64,000 bases of DNA from Chondrilla cf. caribensis (GCA_964020155.1 OZ026556.1:167501-231500), one strand, 5' to 3'; shown: positions 14,598 through 26,120, numbered from the stretch's first letter. Notes: generated by a model from the sequence alone, not told the origin. Translations and numbers: made by a program.

Positions 14598-16592
14598 ATG
14601 GCTGAAGAAATCCTGGCTAATTTGACCAGCGCACAAAAGTTGGAGCGTGACAAGGGTTTAGAGGCACTAAAGAAGTTGATACGCGACGAAGATAATGCTC
14701 AGCACGTTATCTCGAAATTCGAAGATGCTTTTGCTGTCATTCTAGAGGGGGACGAATGGGAGAAGCTTCAAGGATGTCTATCCGCCTCCAGCGCTCTAGC
14801 GCAGCATCTGTCCGATCGCTACTGTGAACTGTTGCTGAAGCTACTACCAAAACTCCTCGACAACAAGGAGCCAAGAGTACGGCAACAGACCGGTGAAGTA
14901 TGGGGGCAAATTTGTCGGTGGAAGGGGGTGGAGTATTATGTGATGTCGAAAGAGACTATTTTGAGTGGTATCCGACATCATCTGGAACGGGACGAGGAAT
15001 TGATTGTCGCCAACAAGGAAGCAGAGAAACTTAAAGAGAAGCTTCTCTTACGTCAGGAGCAGCCTGGGGACAGTAAAGTGGCTGCAGCAATGGTGTTCCA
15101 TGACACTGCTGGATGGAAGGGGCTGGAGACGTACATGTATGCTCTACAGCAGGCTGTGGAGGGGTGCGGGGCCACATTCGAGCCTCACATCACTAAAGAA
15201 CTCCTGGATCTGCTCTTTACAGCACTCTCTCATACAAATAGATTTGTCAGAGAGATGGGATTCAAGGTGTTGGCTGTCATTTCAGCCTGTGTTCCTGTGC
15301 CCAAGTCTAAAGAAGATGTCCCTCAAGTGGTCAGAGACCACTGGCAGTCCATCGCTGATCACATTGCTCAAGGACTTGCTGACAACTGGAGTCAAGTGAG
15401 AATGGCGTCGTCTGTGGCAACTAGACAATTTCTCTTAAATCTCCAAAAGACAGAGCTCAAGGAAACTTACCTTCCTACCCTCGTTCCAGCCATGTGTCTG
15501 AACAGGTACTATGTAGCCGAAGGGGTTCGTCTATACTCTCAGGAAACCTGGCGTTTGGTCATGCAAGACAGAGGGATCCAGCATGTCGAGAAGTACATTG
15601 ACAATGTCACTACGTTCTACATCAGTCAGAGTGAAGCCGACAATCACGCCGTTCGAGAAGCTGCCTGCATCTGCATCGCAGAGCTAGGGAAGAAGATTGA
15701 TCAGTCACTGTTGAGGAAGCATGTTGAAAGCCTCATACCAACACTCATAGGATGCTTCAAAGATGACAGCTGGCCGGTCAGAGATGCTGCTTGTTTAGCA
15801 TGTGGAAATTTTGTGAGTTGCTTCCCAGAAGAGTGTAAACCATTTCTTAAAGAACTCTTGGATCTCTTCTTCCACAATCTTGAAGACAGCATCCCCTCGG
15901 TACGCCAAGGTGGAGCAGTTGCTCTAGCCACTGTGGTGGAAGTGTACCAGTCAGACATCTTGGAGGGTGTTGTTGAAGAGGTGAAGAAACGGCTCCAGTT
16001 GGTCAAAGATCAGCCGCCAGACTCTGAATTGAGGCATCCTGGCATCAGTCCGGAACCAGCTACGTTCAGCGTGGTGAAGAGAGCCCATGATAACGATCCT
16101 GATGTGCACACCGACCAGACGATGTATTCTTGTGGATCTCTCGCTCCTCGCATGAGAAAGAGTGGGGGTTGCATGGACCATGGATTTCAAAAGCCGTCTC
16201 AGCCTTGGGAGAAGTGTGAAGGTTGTGTTCACCTTGTTGGAGAACTGAGCAAGAACAAGCAGGCTTTATCTCATATGAGTACTCTTCTTCCTCTTGTTGC
16301 TTCAGCAACCTCATCCAAACACTATGTACAACACGTCAACCTGATTGAGTCCGTCTTGAAGCAGTTGCCAGTCATCGCAAGGAACTTGGGGAAGAAACAA
16401 TTCAAGACATATCTGAGTGAATTCCTGGATCCAATCTTCTATGGTCTCGGAAGCAGCAATGGTCTACTGCAATCTGCCGCTTCTGACTGTGTTCGACAGC
16501 TCAGAACTTTCATTGGCGAGATGATATTCCGTGGGCGGGTGGAGCAACATAACCCCACCTACCTGACGATGCTAGACAGAGTATGCGCATGA
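14598..16592 (+). CDS. Intronless HEAT-repeat protein, 664 aa, function unknown
   Basis: One uninterrupted reading frame starts MAEEILANLTSAQKLERDKG and ends LTMLDRVCA. It is almost entirely alpha-helical HEAT/ARM repeats: LLLKLLPKLLDNKEPRVRQQ near residue 80, FVREMGFKVLAVISA near 220, HAVREAACICIAELGKK near 355, and DDSWPVRDAACLACGNFVS and SVRQGGAVALATVVEV near 390-455. Around residues 500-550 the repeats are broken by a Cys/His-rich insert (MYSCGSLAPRMRKSGGCMDH, then WEKCEGC) that could bind a metal. No signal peptide or membrane segment is visible. I do not recognise a named family. The lack of introns contrasts with every neighbour. A T-rich tract ending TTTTTTGCTTAG lies 11 nt before the ATG. 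Confidence 0.88.
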   Translation: MAEEILANLTSAQKLERDKGLEALKKLIRDEDNAQHVISKFEDAFAVILEGDEWEKLQGCLSASSALAQHLSDRYCELLLKLLPKLLDNKEPRVRQQTGEVWGQICRWKGVEYYVMSKETILSGIRHHLERDEELIVANKEAEKLKEKLLLRQEQPGDSKVAAAMVFHDTAGWKGLETYMYALQQAVEGCGATFEPHITKELLDLLFTALSHTNRFVREMGFKVLAVISACVPVPKSKEDVPQVVRDHWQSIADHIAQGLADNWSQVRMASSVATRQFLLNLQKTELKETYLPTLVPAMCLNRYYVAEGVRLYSQETWRLVMQDRGIQHVEKYIDNVTTFYISQSEADNHAVREAACICIAELGKKIDQSLLRKHVESLIPTLIGCFKDDSWPVRDAACLACGNFVSCFPEECKPFLKELLDLFFHNLEDSIPSVRQGGAVALATVVEVYQSDILEGVVEEVKKRLQLVKDQPPDSELRHPGISPEPATFSVVKRAHDNDPDVHTDQTMYSCGSLAPRMRKSGGCMDHGFQKPSQPWEKCEGCVHLVGELSKNKQALSHMSTLLPLVASATSSKHYVQHVNLIESVLKQLPVIARNLGKKQFKTYLSEFLDPIFYGLGSSNGLLQSAASDCVRQLRTFIGEMIFRGRVEQHNPTYLTMLDRVCA

Positions 16593-16719
16593 ACAGATAC
16601 TGCAAACACTTTTATTAGTAAATATTTTTGTTATTTGGAAGTATGTACTATACAGTTATTGATTCCTAGAAATTGATTGATGATAACATATTATAATAAT
16701 TAATATAATTAATCATAGT

Positions 16720-17231
16720 TCATAGTAGTTGTTTCATGGGGCACATGGGCAGGGAGGTCAGTGCTGGTATCTCACAGCAACTTTTGGTCCACCTCTGTAC
16801 ATTTCCAGGGACCTTCCCAGGGTCATTCAGTCCACAGAGGACTACAAATGTGTACAAATCAGCCAGTGTGAACGTCTCCCCTGCCAACCACTTGGAGGAT
16901 CCAAGTCGCGAATTCAACTGACGTAGCACATTTCCTCTACTCCTGACATTTCCATTGACAATTTGACATGTTACCAGATCAAGCCACGTATCAACTTGAG
17001 CAGCAATGAGAGGGGAAAAACCTTCATACAGTTCTGGTGCAAACAGCCGTACAATGAATCTCATGATATTGGCCATTCCCATCACGGGGACCTGACTACC
17101 CACTGATACCATCATCTTTGGAACTGCACAATCGGACACTGTCAGAAACAGATGAAAACATGTATTAATCTGTACGTATGTGTGTGCCGACATGCATGCT
17201 TGTGTGTGTGTTGTGTGTGTGTGTGTGTGTG

Positions 17232-17279
<48 letters not shown>

Positions 17280-18010
17280 CAATCACCAGTCCAATGGGTC
17301 ACACAAAACACAACACATTGTCTCTCACCTCCTTTCCATATAACAGTCAACTTGAACTGGGGATCAGGGTTGTATTTTTCATCTGAGAAAATTTTCTTTT
17401 GCACATCGGAAGCAACAGAGGCAGCACTTGAGTGAACCACCACTCGATAGCTACACGATACATTGCTATTTATCATCCTGCAGGGAGTGAAAGGGTCAGT
17501 AATCATATTCACGGTTCGCACAAAACAGACACAAACCTGCCAGGACACACAACACCCAAACCTACCGGTACAGTGCAACAAGAGGGACAACAGACTCTGT
17601 AACAGGCACTGACACCACCACATCAACCGGGCGGGCTCTCAGTGGGTCCAGATAAGAGGTGGATACACCATACTTATCGCCAAGGTCTTTCAGTTTATCC
17701 ATCATATTGCCAATCTCCTCCCTGAACTCAGCCTCTTGACGCTCTAGTTTCGTTAGGCTATTACTGACGCGCATTTTGGACTGCAAAGCAAATGTAATAG
17801 TTCAGACCAATGATATTCGTGTACAACGAACAACCGTTTGAGGATGGATAGACTTACATCAGGCCATCTCACGTTGAGAGGATATGTTGGACTTGGAAGC
17901 ACGTACATACAATCGGGAAGTTTGATCTTCTGAATCGAGAAATACGGATCACAACGATACATCGTAGTAATCCCACCGCGGGTCGCCGTTGTGGATGTCT
18001 CTGAAGCCAT
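16720..18010 (-). CDS. AIMP2: AIMP2, multi-tRNA-synthetase complex scaffold (p38)
   Basis: AIMP2 holds the cytosolic aminoacyl-tRNA synthetase complex together. Exon 1 (start at 18010) carries YFSIQKIKLPDCMYVLP, matching the N-terminal LysRS-binding strand of vertebrate AIMP2 (LRVELPTCMYRLP). Exon 2 is a predicted coiled coil (LTKLERQEAEFREEIGNMMD). Exon 3 carries FKLTVIWKG. The last exon is the GST-C-like domain with MGMANIMRFIVRLF, LNSRLGSSKWLAGETFTLAD and VPGNVQRWTKSC, with the stop at 16722-16720. Four or five exons give a protein near the usual 320 residues. The gene lies tail to tail with the HEAT gene and is divergent from PRPSAP. Confidence 0.9.
17200..17278. repeat. TG microsatellite in an AIMP2 intron
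   Basis: TG run on the plus strand with two TTG interruptions, between the exons carrying TVIWKG and DCAVPKMM. Confidence 0.95.
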
Positions 18011-18084
18011 CTTGTTGCCTCACCAAGCTGGGAGTGAAACCCTCTCATTAGGAGCAACTCGCGTGTCTTCATTGGTACCGGACC
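18011..18084. promoter_or_regulatory. AIMP2/PRPSAP divergent promoter, 74 bp
   Basis: The two start codons are 74 bp apart on opposite strands, so both genes must share or interleave promoter elements. No TATA box is evident. Confidence 0.55.
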
Positions 18085-20081
18085 ATGGCGTACAAGAGGG
18101 AAGTTGGACGTTCTATGGTTTTGTTCAGCGGGTCTTGTCACCGCGAACTGGCTGAGGACGTTGCAGAGTGAGATGTTGCTTGTTTGTCTCTTCACCTCCT
18201 GATTGTCTGCACTAGCTAGTGCTTAACAGCAAATATTGGTCATGGCTGTAGATATATAGGTATCAAGATAGCTAGCTCCTCCTCAACTGAAGACGCCGAT
18301 GGCTCAATGTCCCAAGGTGAATAACTTCTTAAGTAGTCTGGGACAATTCTCAGTAATGTGTATTAATAAATATCTGTTTCTCGGAGCACCCAATATGGTC
18401 ATCATATGTTGTGAACTGATTTTAGCATTGCTGCTCCGTGTTTGCAGAGACGAGGATTGAAATCGAACAGTCAGTGAGAGGAAAAGACGTATTTATCATA
18501 CAAACTGGGGGAGGGTAAGAGCATTGTACTGTAAAAATTCGTTTGTATGACAGTCACACGACCGTATACCCTGCAGCCCCTCAGTCAATGATACAATAAT
18601 GGAGTTGTTGATAATGGCATATGCTTGTCGGACCTCTTGTGCAGCCCGTGTTATAGGTGAGAGTGTGTTGAGCTGGTTTATGTACATTGCACCTCGTGAT
18701 GTGGTATTATCTGTTCACATGTGATCTACTGAACTCATATTTTTTTACATCTTCTAGCCGTAATCCCTTACATGCCCTATTCAAGACAGAGTCGCATGCA
18801 GAAGAGAGGGTGTATAGTGGCCAAGCTCATGGCCAGCATGCTGGCCAAGGCTGGTGGGTACCTTCCACTGAGCTATCAGGAAATAACGCTGGTTGACAGT
18901 GTTGCCCACCTCTCCAGGCATTTCCCAGATCATCACAATGGACCTCCATCACAAGGAGATTCACGGGTTCTTTGACATGACATTGGACAATTTGAGGGCA
19001 TCTCCATTTCTTCTCAGCTACATCAAAGAACAGGTGTGTGGAGTGAGTGGGCGGGGTGATCACCTTTCGTCTTGTGTCAGTGTGCTGGTCTGACAAACAC
19101 AGATTGTAGACTACCAAAATGCCGTTATTGTTGCCAATGGTCCTGCTGCAGTTCAAAGGTACTTGTCCATGTTGTGTGCTTTGTCTTCATCATTGCAACT
19201 GTTACCTTCACATGTGATCCTCTGACTGAAGTGTGTAGCATTCTATTCCTTGTGAAGGGCTTCTTCTTATGCTCAAAGACTGAAGCTGCGATTAGCTGTT
19301 ATCTACGGCAACAGGAAAGAAGATGTGTTGGATGGTCGTACGTCTCCACCACCGGAGGTGTTAGGGACTGGTGTGTCTCCAATGCGTAGTAGAAATACCA
19401 TATCAACATCTAGTGAGGAAGATGAAAATGGCATGTGCAGTGTGTTGTGTTCATTTATAATTTGTTTGTATCGACGGCTGTAGTGTCCAACCATCTGGTG
19501 GGAGATGTGAATGGTCGGATTGCTATTATTGCTGTGAGTGAACACTGCTTCCACATCACAGTGGTCACTACCAACAGCAGGACTGGGTTCACTGTTACAT
19601 TTGTGATTGTTGTGTCACAGGATAACTTAATCGATGAAGTGGATTCGATAATTAATGCAGCTGATTTTCTGAAGGACATGGGAGCATACAAGGTGTATGC
19701 TGTTGCTACTCATGGGATATTGTCAAAAGATGCTCCTGAGCTATTAGAACAGTCTGCAATTGAAGAGGTCAGCACATGCACACAAACACACATGTATTCA
19801 CACACACACACACACACACTGCATACACACACAAACACACAAAAACATACACACACAAGGCATGTACATATCTATATACAGAACTTGTGACTGACTCCTC
19901 ATTGCTCCTCGTTGTCTGCTAGGTCATAGTCACCAATACCCTCCCCACCCACACTCAAACCCAGCGTTGCCACAAGATAAAAACCATTGACATCAGTGCC
20001 ATACTGGGTGAAGCCATCAGGAGGATCCACAATGGAGAGTCCATGTCTGCTCTGTTCGCTAACATCCCCGGGGAAGACTAG
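18085..20081 (+). CDS. PRPSAP: Phosphoribosyl pyrophosphate synthetase-associated protein
   Basis: This is a non-catalytic partner that restrains PRPP synthetase. Exons read in order: [163 protein letters not shown], and [16 protein letters not shown] before the stop at 20079-20081. The PRPP-binding loop, which in active synthetases has a DTGGT-like sequence, is [12 protein letters not shown]. This resembles PAP39/41 (VDDIIDDVES) and argues against catalysis. A Ser/Thr-rich insert ([18 protein letters not shown]) lies where PAPs, but not PRPS enzymes, have an insertion. I cannot tell subtype 1 from subtype 2. Confidence 0.9.
19799..19840. repeat. CA microsatellite in a PRPSAP intron
   Basis: A short CA tract in the last intron of PRPSAP, downstream of the exon ending LLEQSAIEE. 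Confidence 0.9.
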
Positions 20082-20586
20082 TTGCATGCTCTCTTGTTGA
20101 TTCACCCCACTTCTCTGTGTGTTTGTATTCCAGTTGTGTGTAATGCGTGTGTTATATATACCAACTCCCCTGCCATTTGATGTGCATATAAATTTTAACC
20201 CTCCATCATGGTATAAGGATGTTCACTGGAATATCTCAGCTAGTAAGGCTTCAAGTAAAATCAAATCAACTTGCAGAAGACTGTACAACTCCACACGACT
20301 TTTTGTTCTCTCACTGCATTCATAGCTGCAATCAACACACGTTTGTTGTGCAACCAATAAACTACTCATTCTACCAATGTGGGTGCTGCTCAGGTGGGCT
20401 GTTTAGCACTACTGAAGGAACCCATCATAAAGAGTTACATCGTGCTGCTGAAGGCCGGAGCATATCGAGAATAGCACGGTTAGTCTCGGAGCCAGACTCT
20501 CGCGACCTTATGACGTCATTCTGAATTCTGTGAGAGGGTCTGGTTCCGGACTACACCACTGTTGGTGCACGTGTTTCTGGAAGAAA
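20082..20586 (+). promoter_or_regulatory. PRPSAP 3' flank and UTP6 5' flank
   Basis: This 505-bp interval contains the PRPSAP 3' UTR, a small foldback element (20481-20552) and an E-box CACGTG at 20568-20573, only 13 bp before the UTP6 ATG. I see no confident gene in it. Confidence 0.45.
20481..20552. mobile_element. ~72-bp foldback (mini-MITE) before UTP6
   Basis: The arm at 20481-20502 (tagtctcggagccagactct) pairs with 20531-20552 as an imperfect inverted repeat, with about 28 bp between. TA dinucleotides at both ends could be a target duplication. It has no coding capacity. Confidence 0.6.
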
Positions 20587-23500
20587 ATGGCGGAGGTTGT
20601 ACACAAAAGACTGGAGGCTATGCTTCCAGAATTGGAGGAGTTGGAACGTGTTGGAATATTTAGTCGTCAGGAAATCAAGTAATATGTTATGTTTTCCGAG
20701 CAGTAGCTATAGATATGTGATAAACGGGAGAATTTGTCAATATTTCAGAGAAATAGTGAGGAAAAGACAGAAATACGAGTACCGCATGCTCCGAAGACCT
20801 GCTAAGAAAGAAGATTTCCTGCAAGCCATCCAGGTATATACACACATTGCGAGTGTGATTCCTCGAGCCATTTAATTCTGCAAAACAATCACCCTACAGT
20901 ATGAGCTCGATTTGGAAGTGCTCCGAAAACGCAGAAAAGAGGTTAATAACGTGTTCAGTGTCCACATTGGCAGTGTGTATACAAGCCTGTACTTCAATTA
21001 TTGTCTGTGTGGGGCTGTGTGTGACTTTGTCTTGTATTCGACAGTACTTGACATGCTGGTACTCCACTGGTACTGTGTGTTCTGTGGTATTCCCACCAGA
21101 GGCATGGAATTGTAACAGCCAAGGACACTGATTCTGAGTATGGATTCACATCTCGAGTGCACAGCCTGTTTCAGAGAGCCTTGAAGAAGTTCAAAGGAGA
21201 TGTCAATCTTTGGTCACAATATGCTATGTTTTGTCAAAAAGTGGTTAGTGAAATAGAATCAAGTAAACTGTATTGTTTTGTGCGCGCGCGTGTGTGTGTT
21301 CATACATCTTTAACTTTTCACAGAAGCATCATTTTGCTCTGAGTAAAGCATTAGCCAAAGCGCTTGCCATCAATCCACGCAGTGCTCAGCTCTGGGTGTT
21401 GGCTGCCAAAGCAGAGCATGAAGGTAACAGAGACATCGAGGCTGCCAGGTACGGCCATGATGACCCCTCAGTATTGCTTTGTTAGCTACATCGAGCTTGA
21501 AGTAGAGTGTCCTGTTGTTGCATACTGACTGATTGCTAGCTGAGCTGTTGAAAGGTGTTTAGTTTGCATGCATGTGGTGATGGAAAGGCTTTGTCTGTTG
21601 ACGTAGGACCCTCCTGCAGCGAGGTATCCGTGGCAACCCAGAGTCTACACAGCTCTGGCATGAGGCATTTCGCTTGGAGCTCCTCCATGTCGACAGAATC
21701 AAGAGAAGAAGAGAAGTACTCGGTCTCACTTTGACAGAAGAGCAGGTGTTGAACCACTCAGGAGGCTATAGTCACAACATTGTAATAATGCATTATATCT
21801 TTGGCTCCTGTAGGGTGCTGATGATTCCATGGTTAGTGATGACTTCATGAACTATCATTCAGCTATTGCCGTATACCATGCAGCAATCAAAGCCATTGGA
21901 GGTATGTACCCTCTCCTTGAAACTACATAGGAACTATGTATGTTGTTTTGTTTCTTTAGGAAATGTTGACTTTAGACTGGGATTCTTGCCAATATTGGAT
22001 GATTTTGATGATGTCGAGGTTGTTCTCGAGGATATATATTCAAGGTCTGCAAATTGATGTCATCTGTGCTCAATGTTGTGATAAGTATTATTGCATGTGT
22101 ACAGTTTGACAAGGGATTTTCCCAATTCTGCTCAATGCTGGGATGCTGTCGCTAGGCAACACATCAGAACTCTTGACCTTTCAGTTTGCACAAGTATGTC
22201 TTATTAACACACACAGCAGATGTATGCTATTATGGGTGTGTCACATTGTGGGTGTGTCACATTGTGGGTGTGTCACATTGTGGGTGTGTCACATTGTGGG
22301 TGTGTCACATTATGGGTGTGTCACATTATGGGTGTGTCACATTATCGACAATTCACATGGTTATGGTCAGTTTTATATGTGCTTACATGGCAGAGAGTGA
22401 GTTATCAGAGATGTACGAGAAAGTTGCCACCCGATATCGCCAGGGACTGGAAGCTATGACCAGGGACAGAGGTGGGTTGTGATTGCTTGGCTCTGAGGAC
22501 CTGACAAGCTGTTGTCATCCCGTTTGTAGCAAAACTGTGGTTATTTTACATCAAGTGGTCTGTTGAGTGGTCCAAGACAGTCCAAGATGAAGAGCGAAGC
22601 AAGGTGAGAATGGTGCATGTCCATCTCAGGCTGATGATGTACTGGAGGATGTCTTAGCAACTTATCATCTGGTGCTATCCTCACAGAAAATACTAGCTTT
22701 GTGTAGAGAGAGCTGCTCAGACACTCAACTCACTGCAGAACTTATGGAGTATTGTGTAAGTCATTTTGGGTCAGGTCTTGTACACATGATCGTCAGTGCT
22801 GATCTACAATATGCAGTTGAGACAAGTGTTATCAGTGGATGCTGACCAAAAGGAAGTTGAGGAACTGTGTTGCTTAGCAACCAGTAGATTTCCGGAAGAG
22901 GGTTCCTTGTGGAAGCTCAGACTGTCTGCGTACTGCTGTTCCCATGACGATGGAGTTTTTCGTGATGCCATAAAAATGGATCCAGTTAGTTTGGACTACT
23001 ACTGTATTGGGTGTTGTGATGTGTATACACACAATCTCGTCTGTAACTCAGGATTGTGTGGATGTTTGGAAGTACTGGATTGAGTGGTGCATTGTGCAGT
23101 CCAAAGACAAGAGAGCCATTAGGGCAGTATTTGAGGTACATCAGTCAGTGAGTGTAGTGAACTGCTTTGCCATCAGTCCCCTAACCTCTGCAGGATGCCA
23201 TCAGCTGTGGGCTGCCCTCTGTATCAGTGCCTATGGCTTCCATGTACATAGAGTGGTCCCTTGTATCAGACGGGATGAAGACAACACGAAAGTTGTACAA
23301 AAAGTAAGCAAGATGTGGGTGTGGTACTGTACGTACCTCATCATGTGTGTGGGTGTGGTACTGTACACTGTATTGTGTGGGTGTGGTACTGTACGTACCT
23401 CATCATGTGTGTGGGTGTGGTACTGTACACTGTATTGTGTGGGTGTGGTACTGTACGTACCTCATCATGTGTGTGGGTGTGGTACTGTACATTGTATTGT

Positions 23501-24064
23501 GTGGGTGTGGTACTGTATGTACCTCATCATGTGTGTGGGTGCGGTACTGTACCTTGTCGAGTGTTGGCATGGTCACACATCTCATATTGTGGTGTCTTGT
23601 ATCACCAGACTGCTCTCTTCCCACCCCGTGGCACTGGAGGTGTATCAAACCTGTATTCAAATAGAACTAGCTCAGGTACACCTAGCATGCATGATGTTTA
23701 CTACTGTATGCATTACTGGTGTGAGGTAGACGTTTATTGTTCCCGCTGTATCTTAGAATCCCAGGGACGTGAAGTGTATCAGGAGTCTTTACGAAGCAGC
23801 AGTTCTGGAGCATGGTAGGACCACTCCTGGTGGGTATTCCCCTATTCTGCTATTGAAGGTGTTGTTTAGATTAAATGATGTGGGCTTTTACCTGATTGTC
23901 TTAATTTGTTAGATCTTTGGTTGGATTATTTAAAATCTGAATTATCATTTGGAGCAAAAGGAGTCACCAAAATCTCCTCCATTTACTGGCGAGCCAAGAA
24001 AGAACTCGATGGAAGCCTTGTATCAGAATTTATTTCTCAATATTCATTAATTAATAAGCTCTAA
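20587..24064 (+). CDS. UTP6: UTP6, U3 snoRNP / SSU processome HAT-repeat protein
   Basis: UTP6 acts in the nucleolar SSU processome for 18S rRNA maturation. It starts MAEVVHKRLEAMLPELEELE (vertebrate MAEIIQERIEDRLPELEQLE). It continues with SRQEIK, KRQKYEYRMLRRPAKKEDFL, YELDLEVLRKRRKEV and a HAT-repeat series (FQRALKKFKGDVNLWSQYAM, LAINPRSAQLWVLAAKAEHE, STQLWHEAFRLELLHVDRIK). The C-terminal part carries VDVWKYWIEWCIVQSKDKRA and DLWLDYLKSELSFGAKGVTK, ending ISQYSLINKL with the stop at 24062-24064. There are about 15 short exons. Two introns hold private minisatellites of 16 bp and 62 bp. SLC25A10 follows in the same direction after 184 bp. Confidence 0.92.
22232..22345. repeat. 16-bp minisatellite in a UTP6 intron
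   Basis: About seven tandem copies of gggtgtgtcacattgt with one alternating base (tgtg or tatg). Confidence 0.93.
23311..23555. repeat. 62-bp minisatellite in a UTP6 intron
   Basis: About four copies; the landmark acgtacctca recurs at 23331, 23393 and 23455, and as atgtacctca at 23517, exactly 62 bp apart. Each unit has two halves sharing gtgggtgtggtactgtac. Confidence 0.93.
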
Positions 24065-24248
24065 TAACATGTTTTAATTGTATGGCAGGCACACATCACG
24101 TGATATCGCCCTCGAGCAGGTGTTGTGCACGTGCTCGGACGGAATTAACTAGGGTCGAATTGTTTGTGGATTGGTTTGGGGTGTAGTGGACTAGGAAGAA
24201 CGGTTAGTAGATGGTGTTGAGGGCTCGTTCGAACTTATCGTGAGCCGG
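24065..24248 (+). promoter_or_regulatory. SLC25A10 promoter with two E-boxes
   Basis: CACGTG occurs at 24097-24102 and 24128-24133, 31 bp apart (about three helical turns), upstream of the ATG at 24249. The interval must also hold the UTP6 3' end. Confidence 0.45.
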
Positions 24249-25066
24249 ATGGGTAAGAAGAGTGGGTGGTACCTGGGTGGTCTGGCCTCGGCATGCGCTG
24301 CGTGCTTCACTCATCCCTTGGATACGTTGAAGGTTAGCGGTGATAACTTAGGCGGATTGTTATGTTCGCTACTTATCCGTTTTAACATTAATCCTCCGTT
24401 CTGTGGATGCGCAGGTTCATCTACAAACGCAACAGCATGCCCATAAGGGCGTGTTCCAAATGGCCGTCTATATTGTCAGATCAGGCGGTCTGTCTGCCCT
24501 ATACAATGGCCTGAGTGCCTCCGTATTAAGACAGGTACGTCTCTTACCAGCACCTTATCATATCCCCTAGCCCACAGAGGCACTTTGTTAGACATAAATT
24601 TCTGTGGTTAGGCCAGATACCTTCAGTTGGCTCAAGCTAAAGGTATCTGATCTAATCTGTTAGGCATAGTCTCTCTGAGCCAGACAATCCAAAAATGCTC
24701 TCATACTCGCACTGTCTCTCCAGGAGGAAGGTTGGACTTTGTATGTTTTAGACAACGGAGCAACTGCTCCCAGCTACACTGCCTGCCATTACCTATCCTT
24801 TGCATCATCAAGGTCTCCTTCCCTCCCTAGCTTACCTACTCTACAGCAAGATTTGGGGTCTATGATTCGCTGACAATATATTATAAACGAAGAAACAATG
24901 GCTCTCCACTGCCATTTTACCAGAAATTGTTTGTGGCATCAGCAGGAGGTGTGTGGACTGGAGTTTAATTTGGATTGTGTGTTTGATTGTGTGTTTGATT
25001 TGCAACTATCCCACTTCAGGAGCTGTTGGGGGCATTATAGGTTGTCCAGCTGACTTGATCAATGTC

Positions 25067-25128
<62 letters not shown>

Positions 25129-26120
25129 ATGTGTGCGTGCGTGCTTGTGTGTGTGCAGGTGTGTGTGTGGGATGGATTGTACATTAATTCACTGATGACA
25201 TAAATGTGTAGTACTGTGTTGCTACCTCCTTACATGGCCCTGTGCTGTAGGATGCAGGCTGACATTCGTGCTTCTATAGCACAACGGAGAAAGTGAGTGG
25301 TTTGAGGGTGCAAATGATTCATGTATGCCTCAATTCACTTACATTTCTAAATAGTTATAAGCATGCCTTGGATGGACTCTGGAAGGTGGCCAGGAATGGT
25401 TGGTGGGTTTGTCACTGGTCAGTGCTTGTCTGGAGAAGTCTTTCTGGCTTTTTGTAGAAGGAGTCCTCACTCTCTGGAACGGAGGTACCATGGTCTTCAT
25501 TAGGGCTATTCTGATGACCACATGCCAGGTTGCCATCTACGACCAAATAAAGCAAATTTTACTGCAGACAAAGTGATTTTGAGTGTGTGATTGTCGAACT
25601 GGTACTCAATAAAGTCTTGGTTTGTTTCTTTCTCTCCAGGTACTTTGACGACACAATTGTCACACATTTTACATCGAGCTTCATGTCTGTGAGTCACCCT
25701 TTTGAGCACAGGTACCCTCCACAATTGCTCTTTACTGTCCACCTTTTTCCAATAGGGTTTTGTTGCCACGGCAGCAACACAACCAGCCGATGTTCTGAAG
25801 ACCCGGCTGATGAATGCAAGAAAAGGCGAATTCAAGGTACACACGACCATTACAGACATTGGCTCAACTGTGTGCTATGGAAATTGTTGTCTGTTTGTAG
25901 AGCTTCCTGCACTGTATCTACTACACAGCTAAAGCGGGACCAACTGCATTCTTCAAGGTATGGATTGATTGTCTTCAAGCTGATACCAGTTATTAACGAA
26001 CTTTGTACTCTGTCCCTGCACTTGTAGGGATTTGTACCAGCTTTTGTAAGGCTTGGACCTCATACCATTTTGACATTCATTTTCTTAGAACAGTTTAGAA
26101 GATTTCATTCTAGCATTTGA
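24249..26120 (+). CDS. SLC25A10: Mitochondrial dicarboxylate carrier
   Basis: An inner-membrane six-helix carrier exchanging malate or succinate for phosphate or sulfur oxyanions. Start is MGKKSGWYLGGLASACAACF. All three SLC25 signatures are present: HPLDTLK, CPADLINVR and QPADVLKTR. Family-specific segments are VHLQTQQHAHKGVF, GLSALYNGLSASVLRQ, MQADIRASIAQRRNYKHALD, TAKAGPTAFFKGFVPAFVRL and GPHTILTFIFLEQFRRF, matching vertebrate SLC25A10 more than other carriers. The stop is at 26118-26120. About ten exons; one intron has a TG tract. Confidence 0.93.
25069..25172. repeat. TG microsatellite in an SLC25A10 intron
   Basis: TG run with TGCG interruptions between the exon ending DLINVR and the exon starting MQAD. 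Confidence 0.93.

Noticed and set aside
20380..20466. Possible exon reading VGCLALLKEPIIKSYIVLLK
   Set aside because: It has an AG before it and a stop after, but PRPSAP already ends at 20081 with the conserved C-terminus, and no upstream exon fits. Probably chance.
22143..22482. Cys/His/Val repeat peptide resembling a metal-binding protein
   Set aside because: Translation of a 16-bp intronic minisatellite in UTP6.
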